DNA of 64,000 nt from Burkholderia sp. SRS-46 (GCF_004343775.1 NZ_PTXL01000015.1:1-64000); one strand, 5' to 3'. Positions 9,031-18,464 are shown, numbered from the stretch's first letter. Notes: generated by a model not told the origin, from the letters alone. Numbers and translations are program-made.

Positions 9031-10302
9031 TCACCACAAATAGAACAGCGCGAAGATGAACACCCACACCAGGTCGACGAAGTGCCAGTACAAGCCGGCG
9101 ATCTCGACGATCTGGAAGTTGCCTTGCTCGGTGAACCCCGGCTGCAGGATCTTGCGCGCGATCAGCAGCAGGTAGACCACACCGCAGGTCACGTGAAAAC
9201 CGTGGAACCCGGTGATCATGAAGAAGCACGCGCCGAACTGCGCCGCGCCCAGCGGGTTGCCCCAGGGGCGGATGCCTTCATGGACGATCAGCTTGGTCCA
9301 TTCCAGCGCCTGCATCGACACGAAGCTCGCGCCCAGCAGCGCGGTGGCCAGCAACAGCGCGGCGGCGCGCGTCGCGTTGCGCCGGTAGCCGAAATTGACC
9401 GCCATCGCCATGGTGCCGCTGCTGGTGATCAGGATGAACGTCATGATGGCGATCAGCAGCAACGGCACGTCCACGCCGCCCACCGTGAGCCCGAACACCT
9501 TCGACGGGTCGGGCCACGGCACCGTGGTCGACATGCGCACCGACATGTAGCCGATCAGGAAGCTGCTGAAGACGAAGGTGTCCGACAGCAGGAAGATCCA
9601 CATCATCGCCTTGCCCCACGGCACCTTGAAGGCTTCGCGGTCGGCCGACCAGTCCGTGACGATGCCGCGCCCGCCGACGCCGGGCCGGACGGCTGGCGCG
9701 GCTCCAGGCAGCGGCCCGCAGATGGCGGCGACGATCTCGGGGGTGATCCACCACATTGCCGCCAGCAGCACGAGCCAGACCGCCAGCAGGAAATGCCAGT
9801 AGATCGCGCACAGCGCGATGGCGCGCTGGGCCCGGAAAGGATCCGCGCGCCGCAGATGCGCGATCGTCACGGCCCAGGCCGCCAGCCCGCCCAGCACGTG
9901 CAGCCCGTGCAGGCCGGTGAGCAGGTAGAGGAAGCTATTGGATGGATTGACGGCGACGGTTTGCCCGGCCGCCGACAGCATGCGCCAGGCGGCCAGTTGC
10001 CCGATCACGAACACGGCCGCCAGCACACCGCCCGACACCAGCCACGCGGCGCGGTGCGCCGTGATCTGCCGGGCACGCTGCATGGCGATGCCGGCCAGCA
10101 CCAGCGCGCCGGTGTTCCACCACAGCAGCGCCGGATGCGGGATCGGCTGCCAGTCGGACTCGCGCATCCGCATCACATAGGCGAGCAGCAGCAGTGAAAA
10201 CAAGGTCGTGGCCACGGCCATGAAGACGAGCAGGCCGGTGCGGCCCGCATTCGGCGAAGCAGGTGGCGCGTCAGGACCGAGGGGGCGGGGCAGTGTGGTC
10301 AT
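9031..10302 (-). CDS. Cytochrome c oxidase subunit III, tandem fused form
   Basis: Membrane subunit of 423 residues, about twice the usual length. It reads as two subunit-III-like domains joined in one frame. Residues about 20-200 have five helices with TGLHGLHVLGGLAAW and YWHFLLAVWLVLL. Residues about 225-423 have five more, with ITGFHGFHVTCGVVYL and YWHFVDLVWVF. The two HG-x-HV motifs and the two YWHF motifs align with each other. The linker (about residues 198-222, rich in Pro, Gly and Ala) is where two separate genes would normally meet; I recall separate CoxO and CoxP proteins in related Burkholderiales. The ATG overlaps the subunit I stop by 4 bp. Subunit III supports proton uptake and carries no metal. 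Confidence 0.9.
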   Translation of the reverse strand: MTTLPRPLGPDAPPASPNAGRTGLLVFMAVATTLFSLLLLAYVMRMRESDWQPIPHPALLWWNTGALVLAGIAMQRARQITAHRAAWLVSGGVLAAVFVIGQLAAWRMLSAAGQTVAVNPSNSFLYLLTGLHGLHVLGGLAAWAVTIAHLRRADPFRAQRAIALCAIYWHFLLAVWLVLLAAMWWITPEIVAAICGPLPGAAPAVRPGVGGRGIVTDWSADREAFKVPWGKAMMWIFLLSDTFVFSSFLIGYMSVRMSTTVPWPDPSKVFGLTVGGVDVPLLLIAIMTFILITSSGTMAMAVNFGYRRNATRAAALLLATALLGASFVSMQALEWTKLIVHEGIRPWGNPLGAAQFGACFFMITGFHGFHVTCGVVYLLLIARKILQPGFTEQGNFQIVEIAGLYWHFVDLVWVFIFALFYLW

Positions 10303-12059
10303 TCGCGTGCCTCGCCGGGTTGCAGCGTCGGGCGGGCCGAGGCCGGTTCAGGCGGCGTCTCGGGCGGCTGGTTTTGCGGGACGAAGTCTTCCTCGCACCC
10401 CGGCGGGCTGTATTCGTACGCCCAGCGGTAGACGACGGGCGTCGCGGCGCCCCAGTTGCCGTGCACGGGCGGCGTTTGCGGCGTCTGCCATTCGAGCGTG
10501 GTGGCCCGCCACGGGTTGCCGTCGGCACGCTTGCCGCGCGCGAGGCTCCACGCCAGGTTGACCAGGAACAGCAGCTGCGCGACCGCCACGAACAGCGCCA
10601 CGATGGTGATGAACGTGTTGAGCGTTTGCGCCGAATGCGGAATGAAGCTGTAGCCCTCATACGCGTAATACCGCCGCGGCATGCCCAGGATGCCGAGATA
10701 GTGCATCGGGAAGTAGATCGCATAGGTGCCGACGAAGGTGATCCAGAAGTGCGCGCGTCCGAGCGTGTCGTTCAGCATGCGGCCCGTCACCTTCGGATAC
10801 CAGTGGTAGATGCCGCCGAACACCACCAGGATCGGCGACACGGCCATCACCATATGGAAGTGCGCGACCACGAAGTACGTGTTCGACAGCGGAATGTCCA
10901 CGCTCACGTTGCCGAGGTAGAGCCCGGTCAGGCCACCCAGGACGAAGGTGCTGATGAAGCCGATGGCGAACAGCATCGGCACGGTCAGGTGGATATCGCC
11001 GCGCCACAGCGTCAGCACCCAGTTGTAGACCTTCAGGGCGGTCGGCACCGCGATGATCAGCGTGGTGGTGGCAAAGAAGAAACCGAAGTACGGATTCATG
11101 CCGGCGACGAACATGTGGTGCGCCCAGACTACGAAGCTCAGCGCGCCGATGATGACGATGGCCCACACCATCATCCGGTAGCCGAAGATGTTCTTGCGCG
11201 CGTGCGTGCTGATGAGGTCCGACACGATGCCGAAGGCCGGCAGCGCGACGATGTAGACCTCCGGATGCCCGAAGAACCAGAACAGGTGCTGGAACAGCAG
11301 CGGGCTGCCGCCGGCGTGCTTGAGCGTTTGCCCCATCGACACCACGGCCGGGATGAAGAAGCTGGTGCCGAGCGTCTTGTCGAGCAGCATCATGATGGCC
11401 GACACGAACAGCGCCGGAAACGCCAGCAGCGCCATGATGGTCGCGATGAAGATGCCCCACACCGTGAGCGGCATGCGCATCAGCGTCATGCCGCGCGTGC
11501 GCGCCTGCAATGTGGTGGTGACGTAGTTCAGGCCGCCCATCGTGGCCGCGACGATGAAGATCGCCAGCGACACCAGCATCAGCACGATGCCCCATTCCAC
11601 GCCCGGCGTGCCCGGCAGGATGGCCTGCGGCGGATATAGCGTCCAGCCCGCGCCGGTCGGCCCGCCCGGCACGAAGAAGCTGCCCACCAGCACCAGCACG
11701 GCCAGCAGGTAGACCCAGTAGCTCAGCATGTTGAGAAACGGGAACACCATGTCGCGCGCGCCCAGCATCAGCGGGATCAGGTAGTTGCCGAAGCCGCCCA
11801 GGAACAGCGCCGTCAGCAGGTAGATCACCATGATCATCCCGTGCATGGTCACGAACTGGTAGTAGTGGCTGGCGTCGATGAAACTGAACTTGCCCGGAAA
11901 GCCGAGCTGCAACCGCATCAGGTCCGACAGCACGAGGCCGACCAGGCCGATGGCGATGGCCGTCAGCGCGTACTGCACGGCGATGACCTTGTGGTCCTGG
12001 CTCCAGACGTAGCGGGTCCAGAAGCTGTGCGGGGCGTGGTCGGTGTGCGCGTAGGGCAT
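10299..12059 (-). CDS. Cytochrome c oxidase subunit I (aa3/caa3 type)
   Basis: Catalytic subunit of 586 residues with about 12 helices. Family residues are visible: the low-spin heme His in TMHGMIMVIY, the cross-linked His-Tyr pair in FGHPEVYIVALP, the CuB pair in VWAHHMF, and the heme ligands in VVAHFHMVM. The HPEVY motif places it in the A family of heme-copper oxidases. It reduces O2 to water and pumps protons in the inner membrane. The ATG at 12059 (MPYAHTDHAPHSFW) follows GGAG and lies 26 bp after the subunit II stop. The C-terminal tail (about 60 residues, Pro-rich) is cytoplasmic and not conserved. Gene order II-I-III-IV matches caa3 operons. Confidence 0.96.
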   Translation of the reverse strand: MPYAHTDHAPHSFWTRYVWSQDHKVIAVQYALTAIAIGLVGLVLSDLMRLQLGFPGKFSFIDASHYYQFVTMHGMIMVIYLLTALFLGGFGNYLIPLMLGARDMVFPFLNMLSYWVYLLAVLVLVGSFFVPGGPTGAGWTLYPPQAILPGTPGVEWGIVLMLVSLAIFIVAATMGGLNYVTTTLQARTRGMTLMRMPLTVWGIFIATIMALLAFPALFVSAIMMLLDKTLGTSFFIPAVVSMGQTLKHAGGSPLLFQHLFWFFGHPEVYIVALPAFGIVSDLISTHARKNIFGYRMMVWAIVIIGALSFVVWAHHMFVAGMNPYFGFFFATTTLIIAVPTALKVYNWVLTLWRGDIHLTVPMLFAIGFISTFVLGGLTGLYLGNVSVDIPLSNTYFVVAHFHMVMAVSPILVVFGGIYHWYPKVTGRMLNDTLGRAHFWITFVGTYAIYFPMHYLGILGMPRRYYAYEGYSFIPHSAQTLNTFITIVALFVAVAQLLFLVNLAWSLARGKRADGNPWRATTLEWQTPQTPPVHGNWGAATPVVYRWAYEYSPPGCEEDFVPQNQPPETPPEPASARPTLQPGEARE

Positions 12060-12085
12060 TGCGTGTGCTCCGTCAGGGGCGGTTC

Positions 12086-13234
12086 CTAAGGCTGGGCCGC
12101 GCTGCTCGCGGCCGGGCCGGTTTGCGCCTTGATGTAGGCCACCAGCGCGCTCAGCTCCTGTTCGCTCAGGTCGAAGCGCGGCATGATCGGGGCGAAGCCC
12201 TTCACGACGCGGGCCGTCGGGTCGCGGATGAACGCGCGCAGATACGCGTCGTCCACCTTCGCGGTGCTGCCGTCGGCCATCGTTTCGGTCTTGCCGTACA
12301 GGCCCTTCCAGGTCGGCCCCACGCGCGGGCTGCCGTCCACGGTGTGGCAGGCGATGCAGCCCTTGGCCGCCGCGAGCGCCTTGCCCTGGTCGGCCAGCGC
12401 CTGGGCGCTGCCGCCAGCGGCGGCGGGGGCGGCCTGCACGCTGGCCTGCTGCCGCTGCGCGAACGTGCTCTGCTGCGCCAGCCAGCGCGAGAACGCGGCT
12501 TCGTCTTCCACCACCACCACGCCGCGCATGTTGGAATGCCCGATGCCGCACAGCTGCGCGCACAGGATGTCGTAACGCCCGGCCTTGGTCGGCGTGAACC
12601 AGAAGGTGGTCACCATGCCGGGCACCATGTTCATGCGCGCCCGGAACGGCGGGACGTAGAAATCGTGCAGCACGTCGCGCGACCGAGTCAGGACCTGGAT
12701 CGGCCGGTTGAGCGGCAGGTGCACCTCGGGCGTCTCGATCAGGTAGTTGTCACGGCCGTTGGGGTCGCCAGGGTTCAGGCCGAACGGGTTGTCGTTGCTG
12801 ATGTAGCGCACGTCGGTCGTGCCCAGCTTGCCGCCGGGGCCGGCGAAGCGGAAGCGCCATTGCCATTGCTGGCCGAGCACCTCCATCTGCAGCACGTTGC
12901 GCGGCGGCCGGATGTAGTCCGCGTAGACGAACAGGCCCGGTGCCAGCAATGCCGCCACGCCGACCGCGGTCACGCCGATCAGCCACCATTCCAGCCGCTT
13001 GTTGTGCGGCTCGTAGGCCGCGCGATGGCCGCTGCGGTGGCGGTAGCGCACCAGCGCGATCACGATGAACAGGTTGATCGCGACGAAGAGCGCGCCAGTG
13101 ATGACGAGCGTGATCGTCAGCATGTCGTCCATGCGCACCCAGTTCGACGCGATCGGCGTGATCCACCAGGGACTGGCAAAGTGAAACCCCACCGCCAATA
13201 CGATGATCAGGATCAGGGCAATCGCAAGCGCCAT
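12086..13234 (-). CDS. Cytochrome c oxidase subunit II with fused cytochrome c domain
   Basis: 382 residues. Two helices near the N-terminus anchor a periplasmic cupredoxin domain whose CuA ligands are all visible: H190, C225, C229, H233 and M236 (CAQLCGIGHSNM). A linker rich in Ala and Gln (about 255-280) joins it to a class I cytochrome c domain with heme motif CIACH at 293-297 and a distal Met in IMPRFDLSEQ. The extra heme domain is the hallmark of caa3 oxidases, giving a built-in electron entry to CuA. The ATG at 13234 follows GAGGTGG. It is the first gene of the four-gene operon. Confidence 0.96.
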   Translation of the reverse strand: MALAIALILIIVLAVGFHFASPWWITPIASNWVRMDDMLTITLVITGALFVAINLFIVIALVRYRHRSGHRAAYEPHNKRLEWWLIGVTAVGVAALLAPGLFVYADYIRPPRNVLQMEVLGQQWQWRFRFAGPGGKLGTTDVRYISNDNPFGLNPGDPNGRDNYLIETPEVHLPLNRPIQVLTRSRDVLHDFYVPPFRARMNMVPGMVTTFWFTPTKAGRYDILCAQLCGIGHSNMRGVVVVEDEAAFSRWLAQQSTFAQRQQASVQAAPAAAGGSAQALADQGKALAAAKGCIACHTVDGSPRVGPTWKGLYGKTETMADGSTAKVDDAYLRAFIRDPTARVVKGFAPIMPRFDLSEQELSALVAYIKAQTGPAASSAAQP

Positions 13235-13382
13235 GGCCCACCTCGCTGCGCGTCACTCGCGGGTGCCGCGAGCCGCTCTAAAGAAAAGGTAGTCCTCGCC
13301 TCCACATCGTGCAAGGCAGCGCGACGGGGACGGGCGCCGGCTGTACGGATCGCGCGAAGGGCGGCGCCGCTTGTTGCGATGC

Positions 13383-13427
13383 AATGCAAAACGGCCGCTT
13401 CCGGCATCGGTTGCCGAGGCGGCCGTC
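13383..13427 (-). terminator. Rho-independent terminator
   Basis: Read on the minus strand, a GC-rich stem (GACGGCCGCCTCGG pairing with CCGGAAGCGGCCGT, two mismatches) is followed directly by TTTTGCATTGC. It lies about 30 bp after the stop of the minus-strand gene at 13456-13968 and before the oxidase operon, so it should separate the two transcription units. Confidence 0.65.
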
Positions 13428-13455
13428 TCCCGGGTGCGGCGGAAAAAGCGGCGCG

Positions 13456-13968
13456 TCAACGCATCGCGTCCGGCCGATTCCGTGCCAGCTTGCCGTAGAC
13501 GAGGGCGGTGACCACGCCGAACAGCAGGTTGGCCAGCAAGGGGCCGACACCCCGCTCCGAGATGAACCATGGAAACACGGCCGTCATCACATAGAAGTTC
13601 CACACATACGCGACGATCCCGAAGGCCGCCCCGATGAGCGCCTCCATGCCCATGCTCGAATCGAAGTGGAAAGGCGCCATGATCGCGCCAAGCATCATCC
13701 CCATGATGGCGCCGAGCACGTAGTGCAGGACCAGCGCCGTCGCCGCGATGCCGAAGCTGAAGGCCGTCATCTGCTCGAGCGCGCCCTGGCCCATCGCCAT
13801 CGCCGCGATCTTGTGGGTCAGTCGCCACGGGCTTTCACCAACTACCATGTCCGCCCAGAAGAATTCGAGCACCATCAACAGCGCGCCACCCGCCAGACCG
13901 GCCACGGCAGCGACCAGCCAGTCGGGCATGCGTCGCTCCCAATGGTGTGACTGAATGTGCAGTTCCAT
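13456..13968 (-). CDS. Small integral membrane protein of unknown function
   Basis: 170 residues with about four transmembrane helices: LVAAVAGLAGGALLMVLEFFW, then ALVLHYVLGAIMGMMLGAIM, ALIGAAFGIVAYVWNFYVM, and LLANLLFGVVTALVYGKL. Gly-rich helix faces suggest tight packing, but I recognise no family motif. The start at 13968 is preceded by a near-perfect Shine-Dalgarno sequence (TAAGGAGGT) with a short 4-bp spacing; an internal ATG at 13929 (MPDWLVAAV) is an alternative giving 157 residues. A terminator follows, so it is not part of the oxidase operon despite its position upstream. Confidence 0.8.
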   Translation of the reverse strand: MELHIQSHHWERRMPDWLVAAVAGLAGGALLMVLEFFWADMVVGESPWRLTHKIAAMAMGQGALEQMTAFSFGIAATALVLHYVLGAIMGMMLGAIMAPFHFDSSMGMEALIGAAFGIVAYVWNFYVMTAVFPWFISERGVGPLLANLLFGVVTALVYGKLARNRPDAMR

Positions 13969-14545
13969 ACGACCTCCTTACCGACCGTTCAACGTCAGCA
14001 CTCGGGTACCGAAAGCGCCGCCCGCGCGGCTTTCACGCCGCCCGCGTCGAAAGTGCGTCGCCCATGCGATTCAGAATGGCAGATATGGGTGCCAATGCAA
14101 GGATCAAAAACCCTGCGCGGCGGCGTTCCGCTCGACGTTCGGCACGGCCGGGGCCCTGCGCCCGGGCGGTATTCCCGCGCATCCCCGGCCATCCGCGCCC
14201 ATCCCATGGTTTTCTGCTCCCGCGCACGGCCGGCCCGGAAGAATTCTCCCAAATGCATCACAGGTCATTCATCCGACGAAAAAACCGTCCCGGATCCCGG
14301 TATGATGCGCATCTCGCGTGTATGGACCGCTTAATTTTGATCTCGCATTGATGCCGCCGGCCCGCCCGGCGTCGCGGTGACAAAACGTGAAAGATTTTGT
14401 AATAGTAATTCCGTATACTTGTAATTTCTTCTGACCCAGGCGCCGCCGGCTACCGCGTTGGCGGGCCGCCCACGCAGAACAACCCGATTCGTCGCCGCCG
14501 CGTCATCCGGCGCCGCGACACGCTATGTACCGCCACCAATAAGTT
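13969..14545. other. Divergent intergenic region (577 bp)
   Basis: Lies between the membrane protein gene (minus) and mprF (plus). No gene is supported. Bases about 14380-14440 are AT-rich and include TATACT at 14414-14419, a possible -10 element for mprF, but no matching -35 element stands out at the right distance. Confidence 0.4.
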
Positions 14546-17140
14546 ATGTCTTCCCGCCCACCTGGTTTACCCAGCCGTGCCGCGGCGATGTTCGGCCGCG
14601 TCCCGGCATTGCTCCGCAACGAGCGTGTGCTGTCGCCGCTGTTCGCGCTCGGCATCGGGCTGCTGCTGATCGTGGTGTTCCAGCACCTGTCGGCGTCGAT
14701 CGACTACCGGTCGGTGATCCGCCAGCTGCGCGCGCTGTCGGCCGCCGAGTGGGGCGCGTCGCTGGGCGCGACCGCGCTCAGCTATCTCGCGCTCGTCGCC
14801 CGCGACGCGGTCGGCCTGCGCTACGTCGCGGCCAAGGTGCCGCGCGCGCCGCTGTGGATCGGCGCGATCGCCGCGTCGGCGCTCGGCAACGCGACCGGCT
14901 TCGGCGCGCTGACGGGCGGCGCGGTGCGCGCGCGCGTCTACGGCGTGGCCGGCGTCACGCCCGTCCAGATCGGCCGCATGACGGTATTTACGAGCGGCAC
15001 GCTCGCGCTCGCGCTGGTGCTGATGACCGCGGTCGGCATGGTCTGCGTGCCGCAGACGCTCGCCGCGATGCTGCACGTCGCGCCCGGCGTGCTGATCTGG
15101 AGCGGCGGCGCGCTGCTCGTCGCGATGGCGGCCATGGTCGCCGCGACCGGCCGCGTCGCCCGCCCGGTCGCGACGCGCTTCAAGTGGCTCGCGTTCGACA
15201 TCCCGGCGCGCCGCGACCTCGTCGCGCAGATCGTCTACGCGGTGTTCGACGTGGTGGCGGCGGGCCTCACGCTGTGGGTGCTGCTGCCCGCCGCGCCGGT
15301 CGGCTTTTCGACCTTCATCACGGTCTACGCGGCCGCGCTGCTGCTCGGCATGATCGGCCATACGCCGGGCGGGATCGGCGTGTTCGAGGCGGCGATGGTC
15401 TTCACGCTCGGCCACGACGTGCCGGCGCACGAGATGGTCGCCGCGCTGATCGCCTATCGCGCGATCTACTTCGGCGTGCCGTTCGTGCTGTCGGCCGGCC
15501 TGCTGGCGGCCTTCGAGGGCCGCGCGCTGCGGCGGCGGCTCGTCACGCGGCAGGCCGTGCGCGTGTCGCAGCTCGCGCCGCTGTTCCTGAGCCTCGTCAC
15601 GTTCGCGGTCGGCACGATGCTGGTGATCTCGAGCGCGACGCCGGCATTCTGGTACCGGATCGCGATCCTGCGCAGCATCGTGCCGCTGTGGGTGCTGGAA
15701 GGCTCGCAGGTGCTCTGCAGCGTGCTCGGTGTCGCGCTGCTGTTCGTCGCGCGCGGGCTGCTGCGCCGGCTCGACGGCGCCTGGTGGATGACCTTCGCGC
15801 TGACGCTCGCGAGCCTCGCGCTGTCGCTCGCGAAAGGCCTCGCCTTCGTCGAGGCCGGCGTGCTCGGCGCGCTGCTGGTGCTGCTGCTCGTCAGCCGCCG
15901 GCGCTTCAAGCGCCATTCGTCGCTGCTCGCGGAGCGCTTCACCGCCGGCTGGTTCGTGTCGGTCGCGCTGGTGCTGATGCTCGCGGTGTGGGTGCTGTTT
16001 TTCGCGTTCCGCGACGTGCCGTACACGCGCGAGCTGTGGTCGCATTTCTCGTTCGACGCGCGTGCGCCGCGCGCGCTGCGCGCGACGCTGGCCTCGGGCG
16101 TATTCGTCGCGCTGTTCGCGCTGTGGCAGTTGCTGCGCCCGGCGCCGGGCCGCTTCGTGACGCCCGCGCCGCAGGATCTGCTCGACGCCGAGCGGATCAT
16201 CCGCGCGCAGGAGTGCAGCGACGCCGGCCTCGCGTTGATGGGCGACAAGAGCTTCCTGTTCTCGGAATCGCGCGAGGCGTTCCTGATGTACGCGAAGTAC
16301 GGCCGCACCTGGGCCGCGCTGCACGACCCGGTAGGCCCGCGCAGCGAGTGGCCGGCGCTGATCGGCAAGTTCATCGCGCTCGCGCACGCGCACAGCGGCC
16401 GCGCGGCGTTCTACCAGGTGCGCGCGAACGCGCTGCCGCTGTATCTCGACGCGGGCCTCACGCTGATGAAGCTCGGCGAGGAGGCGCACGTCGCGCTCGA
16501 CGAGTTCGACCTGAAGGGCTCGCACCGTTCGCACCTGCGCTACGCGCTGCGGCGCGGCGACAAGGACGCGCTTGCCGTCGAGGTGATCGCGCCGCGCGAC
16601 GTGCCGGCCGCGCTGCCGGCGCTGCGCGGGATTTCCGACGGCTGGCTCGACAGCCGCGACGCGCGCGAGAAGAGCTTCTCGGTCGCCGCGTTCCACGACG
16701 GCTATCTGGCGACGCAGTCGGTGATGCTGGTGCGGCAGGCCGACAAGCCGATCGCGTTCGTCACGTTCATGACGACCGACCTGAACACCGAGGCGACGGT
16801 CGGCGTGATGCGCCACCTGCCGGAAGCGTCGCCGTACGCGATGGAGTACCTGTTCACGCAGCTCGCGCTGCATCTGAAGGAAGCGGGTTTCCGCAAGCTG
16901 AGCCTCGGCATCGCGCCGTTCTCGGGGATGGGCGCGGCGAAGATGCCGTCGCCGTTTCACCGGCTCGGGCTGATGGTGTGGCGCTTCGGCGGCCGTTTCT
17001 ACAATTTCCGCGGCTTGCGCGCGTTCAAGAGCAAGTTCGAGCCGCATTGGGAGCCGCGTTATCTCGCGGCTTCGGGCTCGGTCGGCGTGTTCGTCACGCT
17101 GGCAGATTTGTCGTTGCTGGCTGGAGGTCGGCGTTCATGA
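14546..17140 (+). CDS. mprF: Bifunctional lysylphosphatidylglycerol synthetase/flippase MprF
   Basis: 864 residues. The N-terminal ~500 residues form a multi-helix flippase domain typical of MprF (SALGNATGFGALTGGAVRAR, then GHTPGGIGVFEAAMVF). The C-terminal ~330 residues are the cytoplasmic DUF2156 domain, which transfers lysine from lysyl-tRNA to phosphatidylglycerol (visible: GDKSFLFSESREAFLMYAKY, and the C-terminal KLSLGIAPFSGMG). The product lowers negative surface charge and gives resistance to cationic peptides. The start at 14546 lacks a strong Shine-Dalgarno. The stop overlaps the next gene by 4 bp (ATGA); that gene is acvB, the usual partner in proteobacteria, which supports the call. 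Confidence 0.95.
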   Translation: MSSRPPGLPSRAAAMFGRVPALLRNERVLSPLFALGIGLLLIVVFQHLSASIDYRSVIRQLRALSAAEWGASLGATALSYLALVARDAVGLRYVAAKVPRAPLWIGAIAASALGNATGFGALTGGAVRARVYGVAGVTPVQIGRMTVFTSGTLALALVLMTAVGMVCVPQTLAAMLHVAPGVLIWSGGALLVAMAAMVAATGRVARPVATRFKWLAFDIPARRDLVAQIVYAVFDVVAAGLTLWVLLPAAPVGFSTFITVYAAALLLGMIGHTPGGIGVFEAAMVFTLGHDVPAHEMVAALIAYRAIYFGVPFVLSAGLLAAFEGRALRRRLVTRQAVRVSQLAPLFLSLVTFAVGTMLVISSATPAFWYRIAILRSIVPLWVLEGSQVLCSVLGVALLFVARGLLRRLDGAWWMTFALTLASLALSLAKGLAFVEAGVLGALLVLLLVSRRRFKRHSSLLAERFTAGWFVSVALVLMLAVWVLFFAFRDVPYTRELWSHFSFDARAPRALRATLASGVFVALFALWQLLRPAPGRFVTPAPQDLLDAERIIRAQECSDAGLALMGDKSFLFSESREAFLMYAKYGRTWAALHDPVGPRSEWPALIGKFIALAHAHSGRAAFYQVRANALPLYLDAGLTLMKLGEEAHVALDEFDLKGSHRSHLRYALRRGDKDALAVEVIAPRDVPAALPALRGISDGWLDSRDAREKSFSVAAFHDGYLATQSVMLVRQADKPIAFVTFMTTDLNTEATVGVMRHLPEASPYAMEYLFTQLALHLKEAGFRKLSLGIAPFSGMGAAKMPSPFHRLGLMVWRFGGRFYNFRGLRAFKSKFEPHWEPRYLAASGSVGVFVTLADLSLLAGGRRS

Positions 17141-18420
17141 TGTCGAAGAAGGGTATCGTGCGGGCGGTGGTCGCCTGCGTGGGAGTGATGTTGGCCGGCG
17201 CCGCGTTCGCGGCGCGGCCGGTGACGAAGGTGGAAACCGTGTCGGGCGGCCGCTACGGGCCGGTCACGGTGACGAAGCCGAGCGGCGCGCTGCGCGGTTT
17301 CGTCGTGATGTTCTCGCGTGACAGCGGCTGGAGCGCGGCCGACCAGCAGGCGGCCGATGCGCTCGCGAAGGCCGGCGCGATGACGGTCGGCGTCGATTCG
17401 GAGCGCTATGCGACGAACCTTGCCGCGATCCAGGAAACCTGCCATCACCTCGACGGCGACGCCGAGGCGGTCAGCCACCAGCTCGAACGGCTCGCGCGCT
17501 CGTCGCGCTACTTCACGCCGATCGTTGCGGGTGTCGGGCAAGGCGGCGCGATCGCGAAGCAGATCCTGTCGATGGCGCCGGAGAACACGATCGCGGGCGC
17601 GGTGTCGGTCGCCCCGACGGCGAAGCTCGATCCGCGCTTCAAGCCGTGCCCGCCCGATCCGACGATCGTGCGCCGCGCGATGCCGGGCTTCGTCGAAACC
17701 GCGCCGGCCGGCGACGGCGAGAAGCTCGTGTCGCTGGTCGCGTCGCACCTGCGCGACGACAGCAGCACCGACGAGCTCGACGTGTCGGACCTGCCGCTGA
17801 TCGAGCTGCCGGCCAAGGGCAGCAACCTGCTCGCGATCGTGATTTCCGGCGACGGCGGCTGGCGCGACCTCGACAAGACGATCGCCGAGGCGCTGCAGCG
17901 CGACGGCGTGTCGGTGGTCGGCATCGACAGCCTGCGCTACTTCTGGAGCGAGAAGCCGCCCGCGCAGACGAGCCGCGATCTCGCGCGCGTGATGCGCACC
18001 TACATGGCGCGCTGGCGCGCGAGCAACGTCGCGCTGATCGGCTATTCGTTCGGCGCCGACGTGATGCCGTTCGCGTACAACCGGCTGCCGGCCGACCTGC
18101 GCGACAAGGTCTCGGTGATGTCGCTGCTCGGCTTCGCGCCGGCCGCGGATTTCCAGATCCGCGTGACGGGCTGGCTCGGCATGCCCGCGAGCGAGAACGC
18201 GATGAAGGTCGCGCCGGAGATCGCGAAGGTGCCGCCGCGCATCGTGCAGTGCTTCTACGGCGAAGAGGAGAAGGAAACGATGTGCCCCGTGATCGCGAAC
18301 ACCGGCGTCGAGGTGATCAAGACGCAGGGCGAGCATCACTTCGGCCGCGACTACATCTCGCTCGAGAAGCGGATCCTCGCGGCGTTCAAGAAGCAGGTGG
18401 CGGGCAACGCGTCACGCTGA
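17137..18420 (+). CDS. acvB: AcvB/VirJ-family periplasmic lysyl-phosphatidylglycerol hydrolase
   Basis: 427 residues with a signal peptide (cleavage probably after AGAAFA). It has two alpha/beta-hydrolase-like halves. The first (residues ~40-190) has lost an obvious nucleophile motif. The second contains ISGDGGWRDLDK, characteristic of AcvB/VirJ, and the nucleophile elbow GYSFGAD, with a late His in GEHHFGRDY. In Agrobacterium and Rhizobium, AcvB removes lysine from lysyl-phosphatidylglycerol made by the MprF orthologue LpiA; here the gene overlaps mprF and is preceded by CTGGAGG, so synthesis and turnover are co-expressed. ATG codons at 17137 and 17140 are both possible starts. Confidence 0.9.
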   Translation: MMSKKGIVRAVVACVGVMLAGAAFAARPVTKVETVSGGRYGPVTVTKPSGALRGFVVMFSRDSGWSAADQQAADALAKAGAMTVGVDSERYATNLAAIQETCHHLDGDAEAVSHQLERLARSSRYFTPIVAGVGQGGAIAKQILSMAPENTIAGAVSVAPTAKLDPRFKPCPPDPTIVRRAMPGFVETAPAGDGEKLVSLVASHLRDDSSTDELDVSDLPLIELPAKGSNLLAIVISGDGGWRDLDKTIAEALQRDGVSVVGIDSLRYFWSEKPPAQTSRDLARVMRTYMARWRASNVALIGYSFGADVMPFAYNRLPADLRDKVSVMSLLGFAPAADFQIRVTGWLGMPASENAMKVAPEIAKVPPRIVQCFYGEEEKETMCPVIANTGVEVIKTQGEHHFGRDYISLEKRILAAFKKQVAGNASR

Positions 18421-18435
18421 CGACATGCGTATCGA

Positions 18436-18464
18436 GCCGGACGGTGGGTGTTGCAGCGTCCGGC
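18436..18464. terminator. Hairpin between convergent genes
   Basis: GCCGGAC at 18436-18442 pairs with GTCCGGC at 18458-18464, and flanking ATCG/CGAT bases extend the stem with one mismatch. It sits in the 57-bp gap between the convergent acvB and SGNH-hydrolase genes. There is no T-run on either side, so it may be a weak bidirectional terminator or only an RNA-end stabiliser. Confidence 0.4.

Noticed and set aside
14567..17047. Long minus-strand frame opposite mprF
   Set aside because: Composition is shadow-like (Arg, His, Glu, Gln) with no domain; mprF is clear on the other strand.
14458..18420. A single 1320-codon plus-strand frame spanning mprF and acvB
   Set aside because: Its first two-thirds is a shadow frame of mprF with Arg/Ala-rich nonsense; only the end coincides with acvB, whose real start is at 17137.
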